Part shown: positions 54,892 to 63,247 of the stretch, piece after piece
Numbering within the stretch: position 1 is the stretch's first letter
Layout of the letters: every line of letters starts with the position of its first letter
Origin: Microbacterium sp. SSM24
GTDB taxonomy: Bacteria > Actinomycetota > Actinomycetes > Actinomycetales > Microbacteriaceae
Direction of reading: 5' to 3'
Assembly: GCF_025989145.1 (NCBI RefSeq)
Contig: NZ_JAPDNQ010000002.1
Location: forward strand, 186,001-250,000
DNA: 64,000 nt
The notes under the pieces: model-generated
Told to the model about the DNA's origin: nothing
What the model saw: only the letters and a program-made list of their open reading frames with translations
Database searches by the model: none
Translations under genes and position numbers: made by a program

Positions 54892-56082
54892 TCACCTCCG
54901 GGAGGTCGGCGATCGCCAGCCCGTGGTGTCGCGTACGGCTGCGCCTTCGAGCTGCAGGAGTCCGAGCACGGCTTCGACGTGGTCGACGGACATCCCCGTC
55001 CGCCGGGCGAGATCGGTCGCCTCGCGCGGCGCTCGCGTGCTGAGCGCATCGCGGACCCGCGTCGTGTCGTCGGTGTGCGCCGCTCGGTCGCCGGTGCTTG
55101 TGGCGGCGATCGTGTCGAGCCCGAGGAGCTCACGCACATCGGCTGCGCTCGTGATGCACGCCGCGTCGAACTCGCGCAGCAGGCGGTGCGTCCCCGCGGA
55201 CGCAGCGGAGGTCACCGGGCCTGGCACGGCTCCGAGCCGCCGGGAGAGCGAGGCCGCGTGGCCGGCCGTGTTGAGCGATCCGCTGCGCCATCCTGCCTCG
55301 ACCACGATCGTGGCATCGCTCAGCGCTGCGATGAGCCTGTTGCGCTGCAGGAATCGCCACTTGGTGGGGGCGGCGCCGCAGGGGACCTCGCTCACGACCG
55401 CTCCCGTCGCGGCGATGCCCTCGATGAGTCCGGAGTGGCCCGCGGGGTAGCTGCGGTCCACGCCTCCCGCGAGCAGCGCGACGGTGCGCCCGCCGACGCC
55501 GAGCGCGGCGCGATGGGCGGCACCATCGATCCCGTACGCGCCACCGGAGATCACGGGGATCCCGCCCCCTGCGAGATCCGCGGAGAGCTCCAGTGCGACG
55601 TGGTCGCCGTATGAGGTCGCCGCTCGTGCGCCGACGATCGCCACGGACGGGCGCAGCTGCGCGAGCAGGCCGCGGTCCCCGCGCACCCAGAGGCAGTGCG
55701 GCGCATGCATCCCGAGGTCGTCGAGCTGGCCGGGCCAGTCCGAGTCGGCGCGGGTGATGATCGCGACCGATGCTCGCGCGGCCGAGGCGAGACTCCGCGC
55801 GATCTGGAGCGGGTCGAGACGCGGCATCCACCGCTTTCGGCCTTCGTCGAGTTCTCGGGCGGTGACCGATGCCGTGCTGTCGGCGGCGAGCACGATCTCC
55901 AAGCCGCGGAGTGGCCCATGGGAGGCCACGATGCGTCCGGCCACCGAATCGCCCGGTTCGACGAGGTGCGACCACACGACGGTCGCATAGCGGTCGACGA
56001 CCGCAGAGTCCGCTGCCGACGTGTCGGCATGGCCGCCCAGCGCGCTGCGTGCCGTCGCGGGGTCCAGTCGAAAGCCGTTCAT
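54892..56082 (-). CDS. dprA: DNA-processing protein DprA
   Basis: A Rossmann-fold protein that protects incoming single-stranded DNA and loads RecA in transformable bacteria. Of 396 residues, about 130-330 are the DprA core (PSVAIVGARAATSYGDHVA, SGGAYGIDGAAHRAAL, LAGGVDRSYPAGH, FLQRNRLIAALSDATIVVEA, GAVPGPVTSAASAG) and the C-terminus is a winged-helix DML1-like domain. ATG 56082 overlaps the comM stop by ATGA. Genes dprA, comM and yraN form one coupled leftward operon. Confidence 0.93.
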   Translation of the reverse strand: MNGFRLDPATARSALGGHADTSAADSAVVDRYATVVWSHLVEPGDSVAGRIVASHGPLRGLEIVLAADSTASVTARELDEGRKRWMPRLDPLQIARSLASAARASVAIITRADSDWPGQLDDLGMHAPHCLWVRGDRGLLAQLRPSVAIVGARAATSYGDHVALELSADLAGGGIPVISGGAYGIDGAAHRAALGVGGRTVALLAGGVDRSYPAGHSGLIEGIAATGAVVSEVPCGAAPTKWRFLQRNRLIAALSDATIVVEAGWRSGSLNTAGHAASLSRRLGAVPGPVTSAASAGTHRLLREFDAACITSAADVRELLGLDTIAATSTGDRAAHTDDTTRVRDALSTRAPREATDLARRTGMSVDHVEAVLGLLQLEGAAVRDTTGWRSPTSRR

Positions 56083-57605
56083 GCGGCGAGTCCCTTCTTG
56101 AGATACAGAGCCCGGCCGAGATGCTCAGCCGTGAGTCGTGGAAGGCCCGAGAGATCGGCGAGGGACCACGCCACCCGCAGCACGCGGTCATAGCCGCGCA
56201 GCGTGATGGCACCGCGGTGAAGCGCGGCGTCGAGCGGGCGGAGCACCTTCGCTTCGGGTGAGGCAGGGCCCTCGCGCAACCAGGTGCCGGGCACGTGCGC
56301 GTTGAGTCGCCACGGCGTGTCGGCCAGCCGGTGAGCCGTGCGCGCCCGCGCCTCGGCCACCTGACTGCGCGCGTCGGCCGTCGTGATCGTCGCGCCCGCG
56401 TGACCGTGCTGAGCGACCGAGACACGGGTGAGCGCCAGTTCGATGTCGATACGATCCAGCAAGGGTCCGGACAGCCGGCCGAGATACCGGCGTATCGCCG
56501 ACGGCGGACAGGTGCAGGTGCCGCCGCGGATGCCGTAGTCGCCGCACGGGCAGGGATTCGTCGCGAGTATCAACTGGAACCGCGCCGGGAACGCGGCGCT
56601 CGCGCCGGATCGGTGGATGGTGATCGTGCCGGTCTCGAGCGGCTGGCGGAGGGAGTCGAGTGCGCCGGCGGTGAACTCGCCCGCCTCGTCGAGGAACAGC
56701 ACGCCCTCGGTGGCGCGGGCGATCGCGCCGGGACGAACGGTGCGTGATCCGCCGCCGACGAGTGCCGCCACGCTGGCGCTGTGGTGCGGGGCCTCGAACG
56801 GCGGCGTACGGGTCAATTCGACGACCCGCACGCCCGAAAGACTGCGGACGGCGGCGCTCGCGAGTGCCGCACGATCATCGAGCGCGGGAAGGATGCCGGT
56901 GAGGCGGCGCGCGAGCATCGTCTTCCCCGCACCGGGCGGACCGCACATCATGAGGTGATGTCCGCCCGCTGCGGCGACCACCAGCGCCTCGACGGCTTCT
57001 CGCTGTCCGATCACCTCGGCGAGATCGAGGGTGGGCTCGGCCGGGACGGCGTCGTCGGGCAGATCGACGGGTTCGTCGTCGGGAACCTCCACATCCGCGC
57101 CATGAAGTGCGAGGACCTGCGCGAGGTTCACGGCGCCCACGACCTCGATGCCGTCGACGAGCCCCGCCTCCGCGCGGTTCGCCCAGGGCACGACGGCGCG
57201 CCGTCGCCCGGCCCTCGCGGCCGCGAGCACGGCGGGGAGGACCCCCGGGATCGGTCGGAGCCGGCCGTCGAGGCCGAGTTCGCCGAGGTGCACCGTGGAC
57301 GCGAGGGACGTGTTGTCCATCGTCGTCTCGGTGGCGAGGCAGACGAGGGCGATCGCGACGTCGAAGCCCGAGCCCTGTTTCGGGAGGCTCGCGGGGGAGA
57401 GGTTGACGGTCAGCCGTCGGCGCGGGAGTGGCGCGCCGCTGTTCGCACAGGCGTTGTGCACCCGCTGTACGGCCTCGCCGAGCGATTTGTCGGGCAGGCC
57501 GATGATCTTGAACTCCGGTGTCTGGTTCGAGAGGTCGGCCTCGACCTCGACGAGCTCGCCCTCGACCCCGACGAGAGCGACTGACCAGGTGCGGGCGATG
57601 CTCAT
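56079..57605 (-). CDS. comM: ComM-type Mg-chelatase-like AAA ATPase
   Basis: A 508-residue AAA+ helicase-like protein that in transformable bacteria promotes branch migration during DNA integration. An N-terminal Lon-like domain (ARTWSVALVGVEGELVEVEA) is followed by Walker A GPPGAGKT, Walker B FLDEAGEF, and a zinc-type cluster CGDYGIRGGTCTCPP. ATG 57605 overlaps the yraN stop by ATGA. The upstream open frame to 57743 lies inside yraN and is not used. Confidence 0.93.
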   Translation of the reverse strand: MSIARTWSVALVGVEGELVEVEADLSNQTPEFKIIGLPDKSLGEAVQRVHNACANSGAPLPRRRLTVNLSPASLPKQGSGFDVAIALVCLATETTMDNTSLASTVHLGELGLDGRLRPIPGVLPAVLAAARAGRRRAVVPWANRAEAGLVDGIEVVGAVNLAQVLALHGADVEVPDDEPVDLPDDAVPAEPTLDLAEVIGQREAVEALVVAAAGGHHLMMCGPPGAGKTMLARRLTGILPALDDRAALASAAVRSLSGVRVVELTRTPPFEAPHHSASVAALVGGGSRTVRPGAIARATEGVLFLDEAGEFTAGALDSLRQPLETGTITIHRSGASAAFPARFQLILATNPCPCGDYGIRGGTCTCPPSAIRRYLGRLSGPLLDRIDIELALTRVSVAQHGHAGATITTADARSQVAEARARTAHRLADTPWRLNAHVPGTWLREGPASPEAKVLRPLDAALHRGAITLRGYDRVLRVAWSLADLSGLPRLTAEHLGRALYLKKGLAA

Positions 57606-57970
57606 GGCACCTCCACGTCGCGGATGTGTTCGAGGTGTGCGGTGCGGGGGTCCGCACCGGTGACCGCCACGGCGTCGATCCGCATGCGGCGCCGCTGAAC
57701 GACGTCGCGATTCGCGGCGACCCAGGCGCACGCGAGACGCCACAGACGCGCGCGCTTGCGCGCGTCGATCGCCTCGAACGGATGCCCGAAACCCTCTCCC
57801 CGCCTCGTCTTGACCTCCACGACGACGACGTGCTCGGCGTCGACCGCGACCAGGTCGATCTCGCCGCCGGGGCAGCGCCAGTTGCGGGCGACCACCTCGT
57901 AACCGGCGTCCGTGAAGTAGCGCGCCGCACGCTCTTCTCCCGCGCGTCCGAGTTCATCTTTGTCTGCCAT
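57602..57970 (-). CDS. yraN: UPF0102 (YraN) endonuclease-like protein
   Basis: A 122-residue PD-(D/E)xK-fold protein. The family motif GEIDLVAVDAEHVVVVEVKTRR contains the Asp and Glu-x-Lys residues of the nuclease fold. The start RAGEERAARYFTDAGYEVVARNWR is also typical. Its role is unproven, although its fixed place before comM and dprA suggests DNA processing. ATG 57970 was chosen at the conserved N-terminus. Confidence 0.9.
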   Translation of the reverse strand: MADKDELGRAGEERAARYFTDAGYEVVARNWRCPGGEIDLVAVDAEHVVVVEVKTRRGEGFGHPFEAIDARKRARLWRLACAWVAANRDVVQRRRMRIDAVAVTGADPRTAHLEHIRDVEVP

Positions 57971-58114
57971 GAACCGATCGTCGCGAACGCGTCTCGCGAC
58001 GCTCGTCCATCGCGAGCGGCCGGTGGAGTGCGCGGCCGAGTGCAGGGGTGGGGAGGAAGCGCTGACGCGGTGAGTCGCACCGCGCGCCCGGGCAGGTCGG
58101 ACCAAGCTGGGGTC

Positions 58115-59023
58115 ATGAGGCTCGAGGACGCCGCCGACGCGTATGCGCGCGTGCTCGCCGACGTGCGCCGGCTCTCACCCGCGACGGTGCGGGCGTATCG
58201 CGGCGACCTCGCCGATCTGGCCGCGACGGTGGGGAATGCCGACCTCGCGGAGATCGACCTCGAGACCCTGCGCGAGTGGCTGTGGCGTGCGACCCAGCGG
58301 GCCGACGCCCGCGCGACCCTCGCGCGGCGCACCTCGACGGCGCGCGGCTTCTTCGCGTGGGCCCTCGATGAGGGCATCATCTCGGACGATCCGGCACTGC
58401 GGCTGGTCGCTCCGAAACGGGGCCGCCCGCTTCCGAAGGTCGCGACCGCGGATGCCCTGAGCGCGATGCTCGACCGTGCGGGTGCCGCCGCTGCGGAGGG
58501 CGATCCGATAGCGCTGCGAGACCATGCCGTGCTCGAGTTCCTCTACGGATCCGGAGTGCGCGTGTCAGAACTGTGCAGTCTCGACCTCGGCGACATCGAC
58601 CGCGACCGGCGCACGGCTCGCGTCGTCGGAAAGGGCTCGAAGGAGCGGGTGGTGCCCTTCGGGGGAGCGGCGGGTCGTGCGCTCGACGCGTATCTCGTGC
58701 GCGGCCGCCCGGCACTGTTCGGGCGTCAGGCGCCGACGGAGCGCAGTGCGGGGGCTGTGTTCCTCGGCGTCCGTGGCGGACGCCTGGGCACCCGGGCGGC
58801 ATACGACGTCGTCGCGCGGGCGCTCGGTCCCGAGGTCGGTGGGGCCGCCGGTCCGCATGCGCTGCGGCATTCGGCGGCGACGCACCTTCTCGACGGGGGC
58901 GCCGATCTGCGCGCGGTGCAGGAGATCCTGGGCCACGCGAGCCTGGGAACGACGCAGATCTACACGCATGTGTCGAGCGAACGGCTTACTGCGACGTACC
59001 GGCTCGCGCACCCGCGGGCGTGA
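58115..59023 (+). CDS. xerC: Tyrosine recombinase XerC-like
   Basis: A 302-residue site-specific recombinase, probably the XerC partner for resolving chromosome dimers at dif. It has the SAM-like N-terminal domain (1-95) and a catalytic domain with Arg in GSGVRVSEL, Lys in VGKGSKERVVP, HALRHSAATH (His and Arg), HASLGTTQIYTH (His, Tyr). ATG 58115 has a CAAGCT hexamer six bases upstream. It is divergent from yraN, the arrangement seen in many actinobacteria between dprA and rpsB. XerD would be elsewhere. Confidence 0.9.
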   Translation: MRLEDAADAYARVLADVRRLSPATVRAYRGDLADLAATVGNADLAEIDLETLREWLWRATQRADARATLARRTSTARGFFAWALDEGIISDDPALRLVAPKRGRPLPKVATADALSAMLDRAGAAAAEGDPIALRDHAVLEFLYGSGVRVSELCSLDLGDIDRDRRTARVVGKGSKERVVPFGGAAGRALDAYLVRGRPALFGRQAPTERSAGAVFLGVRGGRLGTRAAYDVVARALGPEVGGAAGPHALRHSAATHLLDGGADLRAVQEILGHASLGTTQIYTHVSSERLTATYRLAHPRA

Positions 59024-59029
59024 TCCTCT

Positions 59030-59572
59030 TCAGCAGCAGGGCAGCAGCACGGCCCGCGGCACGCCGCCGAGCATCAGCATCGGGTTGACGTACTCGCCGT
59101 CCAGACGCACGCCGAAATGCAATGCACCCGGGGGAGAGTGGCCGCCCAGTGCGAGAGCGGCGACTTCTTCACCTCGCTCGACGCGCACGCCCGCGGCCAG
59201 TTCGGACTCGGTCGGCTCGAGCGTCGTGACGAGGCCGTCACCGTGGTCGATCGTCAGGATGCCCCGTCCGGCCACGGCTCCCGAGAAGGCGATCGTTCCG
59301 GCGGCGGGGGCACGCACAGGTTCGTGCGGATCCGCCCGAAGGTCGATGCCCCGGTGGCCGGGCCCGTAGCGGTGCGCGGGCGCCTCGAACGCGCGCTCCA
59401 GGCGGAACCGCGCGAGCGGCCAGTCCCAGTCGGCACCGGCCGGAGCGCCGACGGGCTCGGCCGCGGCATCCGTCTCCGGATCGGCGTGAGACGGCGCCGC
59501 ACCCGAGACGAGGATCGCCGCGAGCGTCGCCCCGGTGAGGAGTGCGCGGGTGATCGAGTGCGAGAACGACAT
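59030..59572 (-). CDS. Secreted M23 (LytM-like) protein, degenerate active site
   Basis: A 180-residue protein with a Sec signal peptide (residues 1-31, [20 protein letters not shown], cleavage after SHA), then an M23 domain. GHRGIDL gives the first zinc His and Asp. The usual HxH motif reads ALH, so the first, catalytic, His is replaced by Ala. It may be a non-enzymatic activator or a weak hydrolase acting on peptidoglycan. It ends in two cysteines. Proteins of this kind often flank rpsB in actinobacteria. The ATG 59572 start follows GAGGCT by six bases. Confidence 0.8.
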   Translation of the reverse strand: MSFSHSITRALLTGATLAAILVSGAAPSHADPETDAAAEPVGAPAGADWDWPLARFRLERAFEAPAHRYGPGHRGIDLRADPHEPVRAPAAGTIAFSGAVAGRGILTIDHGDGLVTTLEPTESELAAGVRVERGEEVAALALGGHSPPGALHFGVRLDGEYVNPMLMLGGVPRAVLLPCC

Positions 59573-59873
59573 GGAGCCAGCCTCGGCGCTGATCCGACGT
59601 CGCAGACCTTCGTACACGGAGCGGTGGACGGATGCCGCTGCCCACGCCCTGGGGAGGAGGCCGGTCCTGATACACTGGACCCTGCATCCCGCTCGTCGGG
59701 GTGACTCCGCGTGCCCAGAGCACCGCGCACGGTCGCAAGACCGGGCGGTGCGGCATCCACTCCCATCGGTCTCGCAGCAGCGAGCGGGCGTGCGCCGGGC
59801 ACCAGGCCCGCCGACATCGTCGGCGCGAACACAACCGCAAGAGGCGCGCACGCGCCAGAACAGGAGAACGGCC
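59573..59873 (+). promoter_or_regulatory. rpsB promoter and long leader
   Basis: This 301-base gap contains TACACT (59671-59676) as the best -10, with only a poor -35 about 17 bases upstream. A leader of about 190 bases follows, GC-rich with several possible stems (for example CGCACGGTCGCAAGACCGGGCG), ending in AGGAGAACGGCC before rpsB. S2 leaders often carry autoregulatory structure; none can be proven here. I see no short ORF with a good ribosome site in it. Confidence 0.5.
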
Positions 59874-60911
59874 ATGGCCGTCGTCACGATTCGCCAGCTG
59901 CTCGACAGCGGCGTCCACTTCGGGCACCAGACCCGCCGGTGGAACCCGAAGGTCAAGCGCTTCATCCTCACGGAGCGCAGCGGCATTCACATCATCGACC
60001 TGCAGCAGTCGCTCACGTACATCGACAAGGCGTACGAGTTCGTCAAGGAGACGGTCGCCCACGGCGGCACCGTCCTCTTCGTCGGCACGAAGAAGCAGGC
60101 CCAGGAGATCGTCGCCGAGCAGGCGACCCGAGTCGGCCAGCCCTACGTGAACCAGCGCTGGCTGGGTGGCCTCCTCACCAACTTCCAGACGGTGTCCAAG
60201 CGCCTCGCGCGCATGAAGGAGCTCGAAGAGCTCAACTTCGACGACCCGGCTGCCAGTGGCTTCACCAAGAAGGAGCTGCTGATCAAGAAGCGCGAGCTGG
60301 ACAAGCTCCACAAGTCGCTCGGCGGCATCCGCAACCTGCAGAAGACACCGTCGGCGATCTGGGTCATCGACGCCAAGCGCGAGCACCTCGCGGTCAACGA
60401 GGCCACGAAGCTGGGCATCCCGGTGATCGGCATCCTCGACACGAACGCCGACCCGGACGAGTTCCAGTACCCGATCCCCGGCAACGACGACGCGATCCGC
60501 TCGGTGAGCCTGCTCACCCGCATCATCGCCGACGCCGCCGCCGAGGGACTCATCCAGCGCCACCAGCCCACCGACGAGTCGGCTGACGCCGAGCCCCTCG
60601 CCGATTGGGAGCGCGAGCTGCTCGAGCAGGGCGCCGCCGACGAGGCCACCGCTGCCGTCGTCGTCGAGGCCGCTGCCGAGGAGCTGGCCGAGGAGGCCGT
60701 CGTCGCCGAGGCCGTCGCCGTCGAGCTGGCCGTCGAGGCCGTCGAGGCCGAGGCTGCCGGTGACGACGCCGCCGCTGAGGAGCTCGCTGCCGAGGCTGTC
60801 GTCGCCGAGGCCGTCGCCGAGGAGCTGGCCGAGGAGGCCGTCGTCGCCGAGGCCGTCGCCGAGGAGCTGGCCGCCGAGGCCGTCGCCGACATCGAGGCCG
60901 CAGAGAAGTAA
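59874..60911 (+). CDS. rpsB: 30S ribosomal protein S2 with repetitive C-terminal tail
   Basis: A small-subunit protein. Residues 1-245 are a complete S2 ([55 protein letters not shown]). Residues about 250-345 form an Ala/Glu/Val tail made of 14-residue repeats ([14 protein letters not shown]), very acidic and probably helical or disordered. At 345 residues it is much longer than the usual 240-290. AGGAG is seven bases before ATG 59874. It heads the rpsB-tsf pair. Confidence 0.96.
   Translation: MAVVTIRQLLDSGVHFGHQTRRWNPKVKRFILTERSGIHIIDLQQSLTYIDKAYEFVKETVAHGGTVLFVGTKKQAQEIVAEQATRVGQPYVNQRWLGGLLTNFQTVSKRLARMKELEELNFDDPAASGFTKKELLIKKRELDKLHKSLGGIRNLQKTPSAIWVIDAKREHLAVNEATKLGIPVIGILDTNADPDEFQYPIPGNDDAIRSVSLLTRIIADAAAEGLIQRHQPTDESADAEPLADWERELLEQGAADEATAAVVVEAAAEELAEEAVVAEAVAVELAVEAVEAEAAGDDAAAEELAAEAVVAEAVAEELAEEAVVAEAVAEELAAEAVADIEAAEK
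60678..60887 (+). repeat. 42-base coding repeats in rpsB tail
   Basis: Units start at 60678, 60777, 60819 and 60861. The first three are 42 bases (14 codons) and the last is partial (27 bases). Units at 60678 and 60819 are identical at the nucleotide level, and the one at 60777 differs in a few bases. Units 2 to 4 are directly in tandem, while unit 1 is separated by a diverged 57-base copy-like stretch. All keep the frame, so expansion or loss of units would change only tail length. Confidence 0.85.
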
Positions 60912-60929
60912 GCACCCGCCGCAAGGCAA

Positions 60930-60962
60930 CTCGGCGGGGTCGTGTTCTGCGACCCCGCCGAG
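60930..60962 (+). terminator. Intercistronic hairpin between rpsB and tsf
   Basis: A perfect 13-base stem CTCGGCGGGGTCG/CGACCCCGCCGAG with a seven-base loop TGTTCTG lies 18 bases after the rpsB stop and 41 bases before tsf. It can act as a partial terminator or mRNA stabiliser setting the rpsB to tsf ratio. There is no T tract and no clear separate tsf promoter. Confidence 0.75.
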
Positions 60963-61003
60963 GCATCCCCCGAGAACTTCCCACAATCAAGGAGCCGCCA
61001 CTC

Positions 61004-61831
61004 ATGGCAAACTTCACGATCGCCGACATCAAGGCGCTGCGCGAGCAGCTCGGCACCGGCATGGTCGACACCAAGAAGGCCCTCGAGGAGGCCGACGGCG
61101 ACCTCGAGAAGGCCGTCGAGATCCTCCGCCTCAAGGGCGCGAAGGGCAACGCCAAGCGCGCCGACCGTTCGACCAGCGAGGGCCTCGTCGCCGCCAAGCA
61201 GCTCGACGGCAAGGTCACCATTCTCGAACTGAACACCGAGACCGACTTCGTCGCGAAGAACGACCGTTTCATCGCGCTGGCGGACAAGGTGCTCGAGGCT
61301 GCCGCGGCCGCAGGTGCCGAGTCGGCCGAGGCCGCGCTGGCAGCACCCGCCGGCACGCAGACGGTCGCCGAGCTCATCTCCGACGAGGCTGCCATCATCG
61401 GCGAGAAGGTCGAACTCCGCCGGGTGAGCACGCTCTCCGGCGACAAGTTCGAGATCTACCTCCACAAGACGAGCAAGGACCTGCCCCCGCAGGTCGGCGT
61501 GGTGCTCGCGTACACGGGTGATGACGCGGAGACCGCTCGCAGCCTCGCGCAGCACATCTCGTTCGCGAACCCGACCTACCTGTCGCGCGACGAGGTCCCC
61601 GAGGCCGAGGTCGAGAAGGAGCGCGAGATCGTCACCGAGATCTCGCGCAACGAGGGCAAGCCCGAGGCCGCCCTCCCGAAGATCGTCGAGGGCCGCGTCA
61701 ACGCGTTCTTCAAGCAGGTCTCGCTCCTCGACCAGGACTACGCGAAGGACAACAAGCTGTCCGTCGCGCAGGTCGCGAAGGACGCGGGTCTTACCCTCAC
61801 GGGCTTCGCCCGCTTCAAGGTCGGCGCGTAA
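61004..61831 (+). CDS. tsf: Elongation factor Ts
   Basis: The nucleotide-exchange factor for EF-Tu. The 275 residues start MANFTIADIKALREQLGTGMVDTKKAL and include LKGAKGNAKRADR and ELNTETDFVAKNDRF, with the two core subdomains complete. AAGGAG is nine bases before ATG 61004. It is followed by a strong terminator. Confidence 0.96.
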   Translation: MANFTIADIKALREQLGTGMVDTKKALEEADGDLEKAVEILRLKGAKGNAKRADRSTSEGLVAAKQLDGKVTILELNTETDFVAKNDRFIALADKVLEAAAAAGAESAEAALAAPAGTQTVAELISDEAAIIGEKVELRRVSTLSGDKFEIYLHKTSKDLPPQVGVVLAYTGDDAETARSLAQHISFANPTYLSRDEVPEAEVEKEREIVTEISRNEGKPEAALPKIVEGRVNAFFKQVSLLDQDYAKDNKLSVAQVAKDAGLTLTGFARFKVGA

Positions 61832-61840
61832 CACGTCGAG

Positions 61841-61874
61841 AAGGCCCGCATCGGATGCCGATGCGGGCCTTTTC
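61841..61874 (+). terminator. tsf terminator
   Basis: A perfect stem AAGGCCCGCATCGG/CCGATGCGGGCCTT around ATG, followed by TTCT, ten bases after the tsf stop. This is the one hairpin here with a short T run, a good intrinsic terminator. Confidence 0.88.
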
Positions 61875-61915
61875 TCATGCCCTTCTGTAGTTTGTCGTCA
61901 ACGAGAGGATCCGTC

Positions 61916-62635
61916 GTGATCAATGAGAACACCGGGCGCCGCCGCGTCCTCCTGAAGCTGTCGGGCGAAGCGTTCGGGGGCGGTCAGCTCGGGGTCAATC
62001 CCGACGTCGTGAGCCAGATCGCGCGTGAGATCGCGGCCGCCGTGGATCGCGTCGAGATCTCGATCGTCGTCGGCGGGGGCAACTTCTTCCGCGGCGCGGA
62101 GCTCAGTCAGCGCGGTATGGACCGCGGGCGGGCCGACTACATGGGCATGCTCGGGACCGTCATGAACGCGCTGGCGCTGCAGGACTTCCTCGAGCAGGCG
62201 GGCGCCGCCACCCGCGTGCAGTCGGCGATCTCGATGACCCAGGTCGCCGAGCCCTACATCCCGCGGCGGGCCGAGCGCCACATGGAGAAGGGCCGCGTCG
62301 TCATCTTCGGCGCCGGCGCGGGCCTGCCCTACTTCTCCACCGACACGGTCGCGGCACAGCGCGCACTCGAGATCGACGCGCAGGAGGTCCTGGTCGCGAA
62401 GAACGGCGTCGACGGCGTGTACACGGCCGATCCCCACAAGGACCCCTCGGCGACCAGGATCGATCGCATCACCTACCTGGATGCGCTGCAGCGCGGCCTG
62501 AAGGTGGTCGACTCCACGGCCTTCAGCCTCTGCATGGACAACAAGATGGACATGCGCGTGTTCGGCATGGAGCCCGCAGGCAATGTCACCCGTGCGCTTC
62601 TGGGCGAGCCGATCGGCACTCTGGTCACGGCGTGA
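61916..62635 (+). CDS. pyrH: UMP kinase
   Basis: Phosphorylates UMP to UDP for pyrimidine nucleotides. This 239-residue amino-acid-kinase-fold enzyme shows [45 protein letters not shown] and [17 protein letters not shown] 61916 has GAGAGGA six bases upstream; the earlier ATG 61877 overlaps the tsf terminator. UMP kinases of this family are usually controlled by GTP and UTP. Confidence 0.95.
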   Translation: MINENTGRRRVLLKLSGEAFGGGQLGVNPDVVSQIAREIAAAVDRVEISIVVGGGNFFRGAELSQRGMDRGRADYMGMLGTVMNALALQDFLEQAGAATRVQSAISMTQVAEPYIPRRAERHMEKGRVVIFGAGAGLPYFSTDTVAAQRALEIDAQEVLVAKNGVDGVYTADPHKDPSATRIDRITYLDALQRGLKVVDSTAFSLCMDNKMDMRVFGMEPAGNVTRALLGEPIGTLVTA

Positions 62636-62685
62636 AACGCCGCCCTGAGTAGACTGGACCGAGCCCACCCCATGAAGGAGACACA

Positions 62686-63240
62686 GTGATCGCGGACGTC
62701 TTGGCCGATGCCGGAGCGCGCATGGACCGCGCCGTCGAGGCTGCGAAGGAGGACTTCGCGACCGTTCGCACCGGACGTGCCAACCCGCAGCTGTTCCAGA
62801 AGATCCTCGTCGACTACTACGGCACCCCCACGCCGCTGGCCCAGCTCGCCTCGATCAACAACCCCGAGGCGCGCACGCTGATCATCACGCCCTACGACAA
62901 GTCGGCGCTGAAGGGGATCGAGCAGGCCATCCGCGACATCCCGAACCTCGGCGTCAACCCCACGAACGACGGCAATCTCGTGCGCGTGACGATGCCCGAG
63001 CTCACCGAGGAGCGCCGCAAGGAGTACGTGAAGCTCGTGCGCTCCAAGGGCGAGGACCACAAGGTGCATCTGCGCGGCATCCGACGCAAGTCCAAGGACG
63101 ACATCGACGCCCTCAAGAGCGAGGTCGGCGAAGACGAACTGACCCGTGCCGAGAAAGAGCTCGACGCCCTCACGCGCGCGCACGTCGATGCCATCGACGA
63201 GGCACTCAAGCGCAAAGAGGCGGAGCTTCTCGAGGTCTGA
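62686..63240 (+). CDS. frr: Ribosome recycling factor
   Basis: Splits post-termination ribosomes together with EF-G. The 184 residues include [46 protein letters not shown] and [15 protein letters not shown] 62686 has AAGGAG five bases upstream, and TAGACT (62650-62655) is a likely own -10, giving a leader of about 25 bases. cdsA begins seven bases after its stop. Confidence 0.96.
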   Translation: MIADVLADAGARMDRAVEAAKEDFATVRTGRANPQLFQKILVDYYGTPTPLAQLASINNPEARTLIITPYDKSALKGIEQAIRDIPNLGVNPTNDGNLVRVTMPELTEERRKEYVKLVRSKGEDHKVHLRGIRRKSKDDIDALKSEVGEDELTRAEKELDALTRAHVDAIDEALKRKEAELLEV

Positions 63241-63247
63241 GACCTGG

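Noticed and set aside
60678..60887. Sequencing artefact in the rpsB repeats
   Set aside because: The units are in frame and the gene ends normally, with diverged copies between them, so genuine repeats are more likely.
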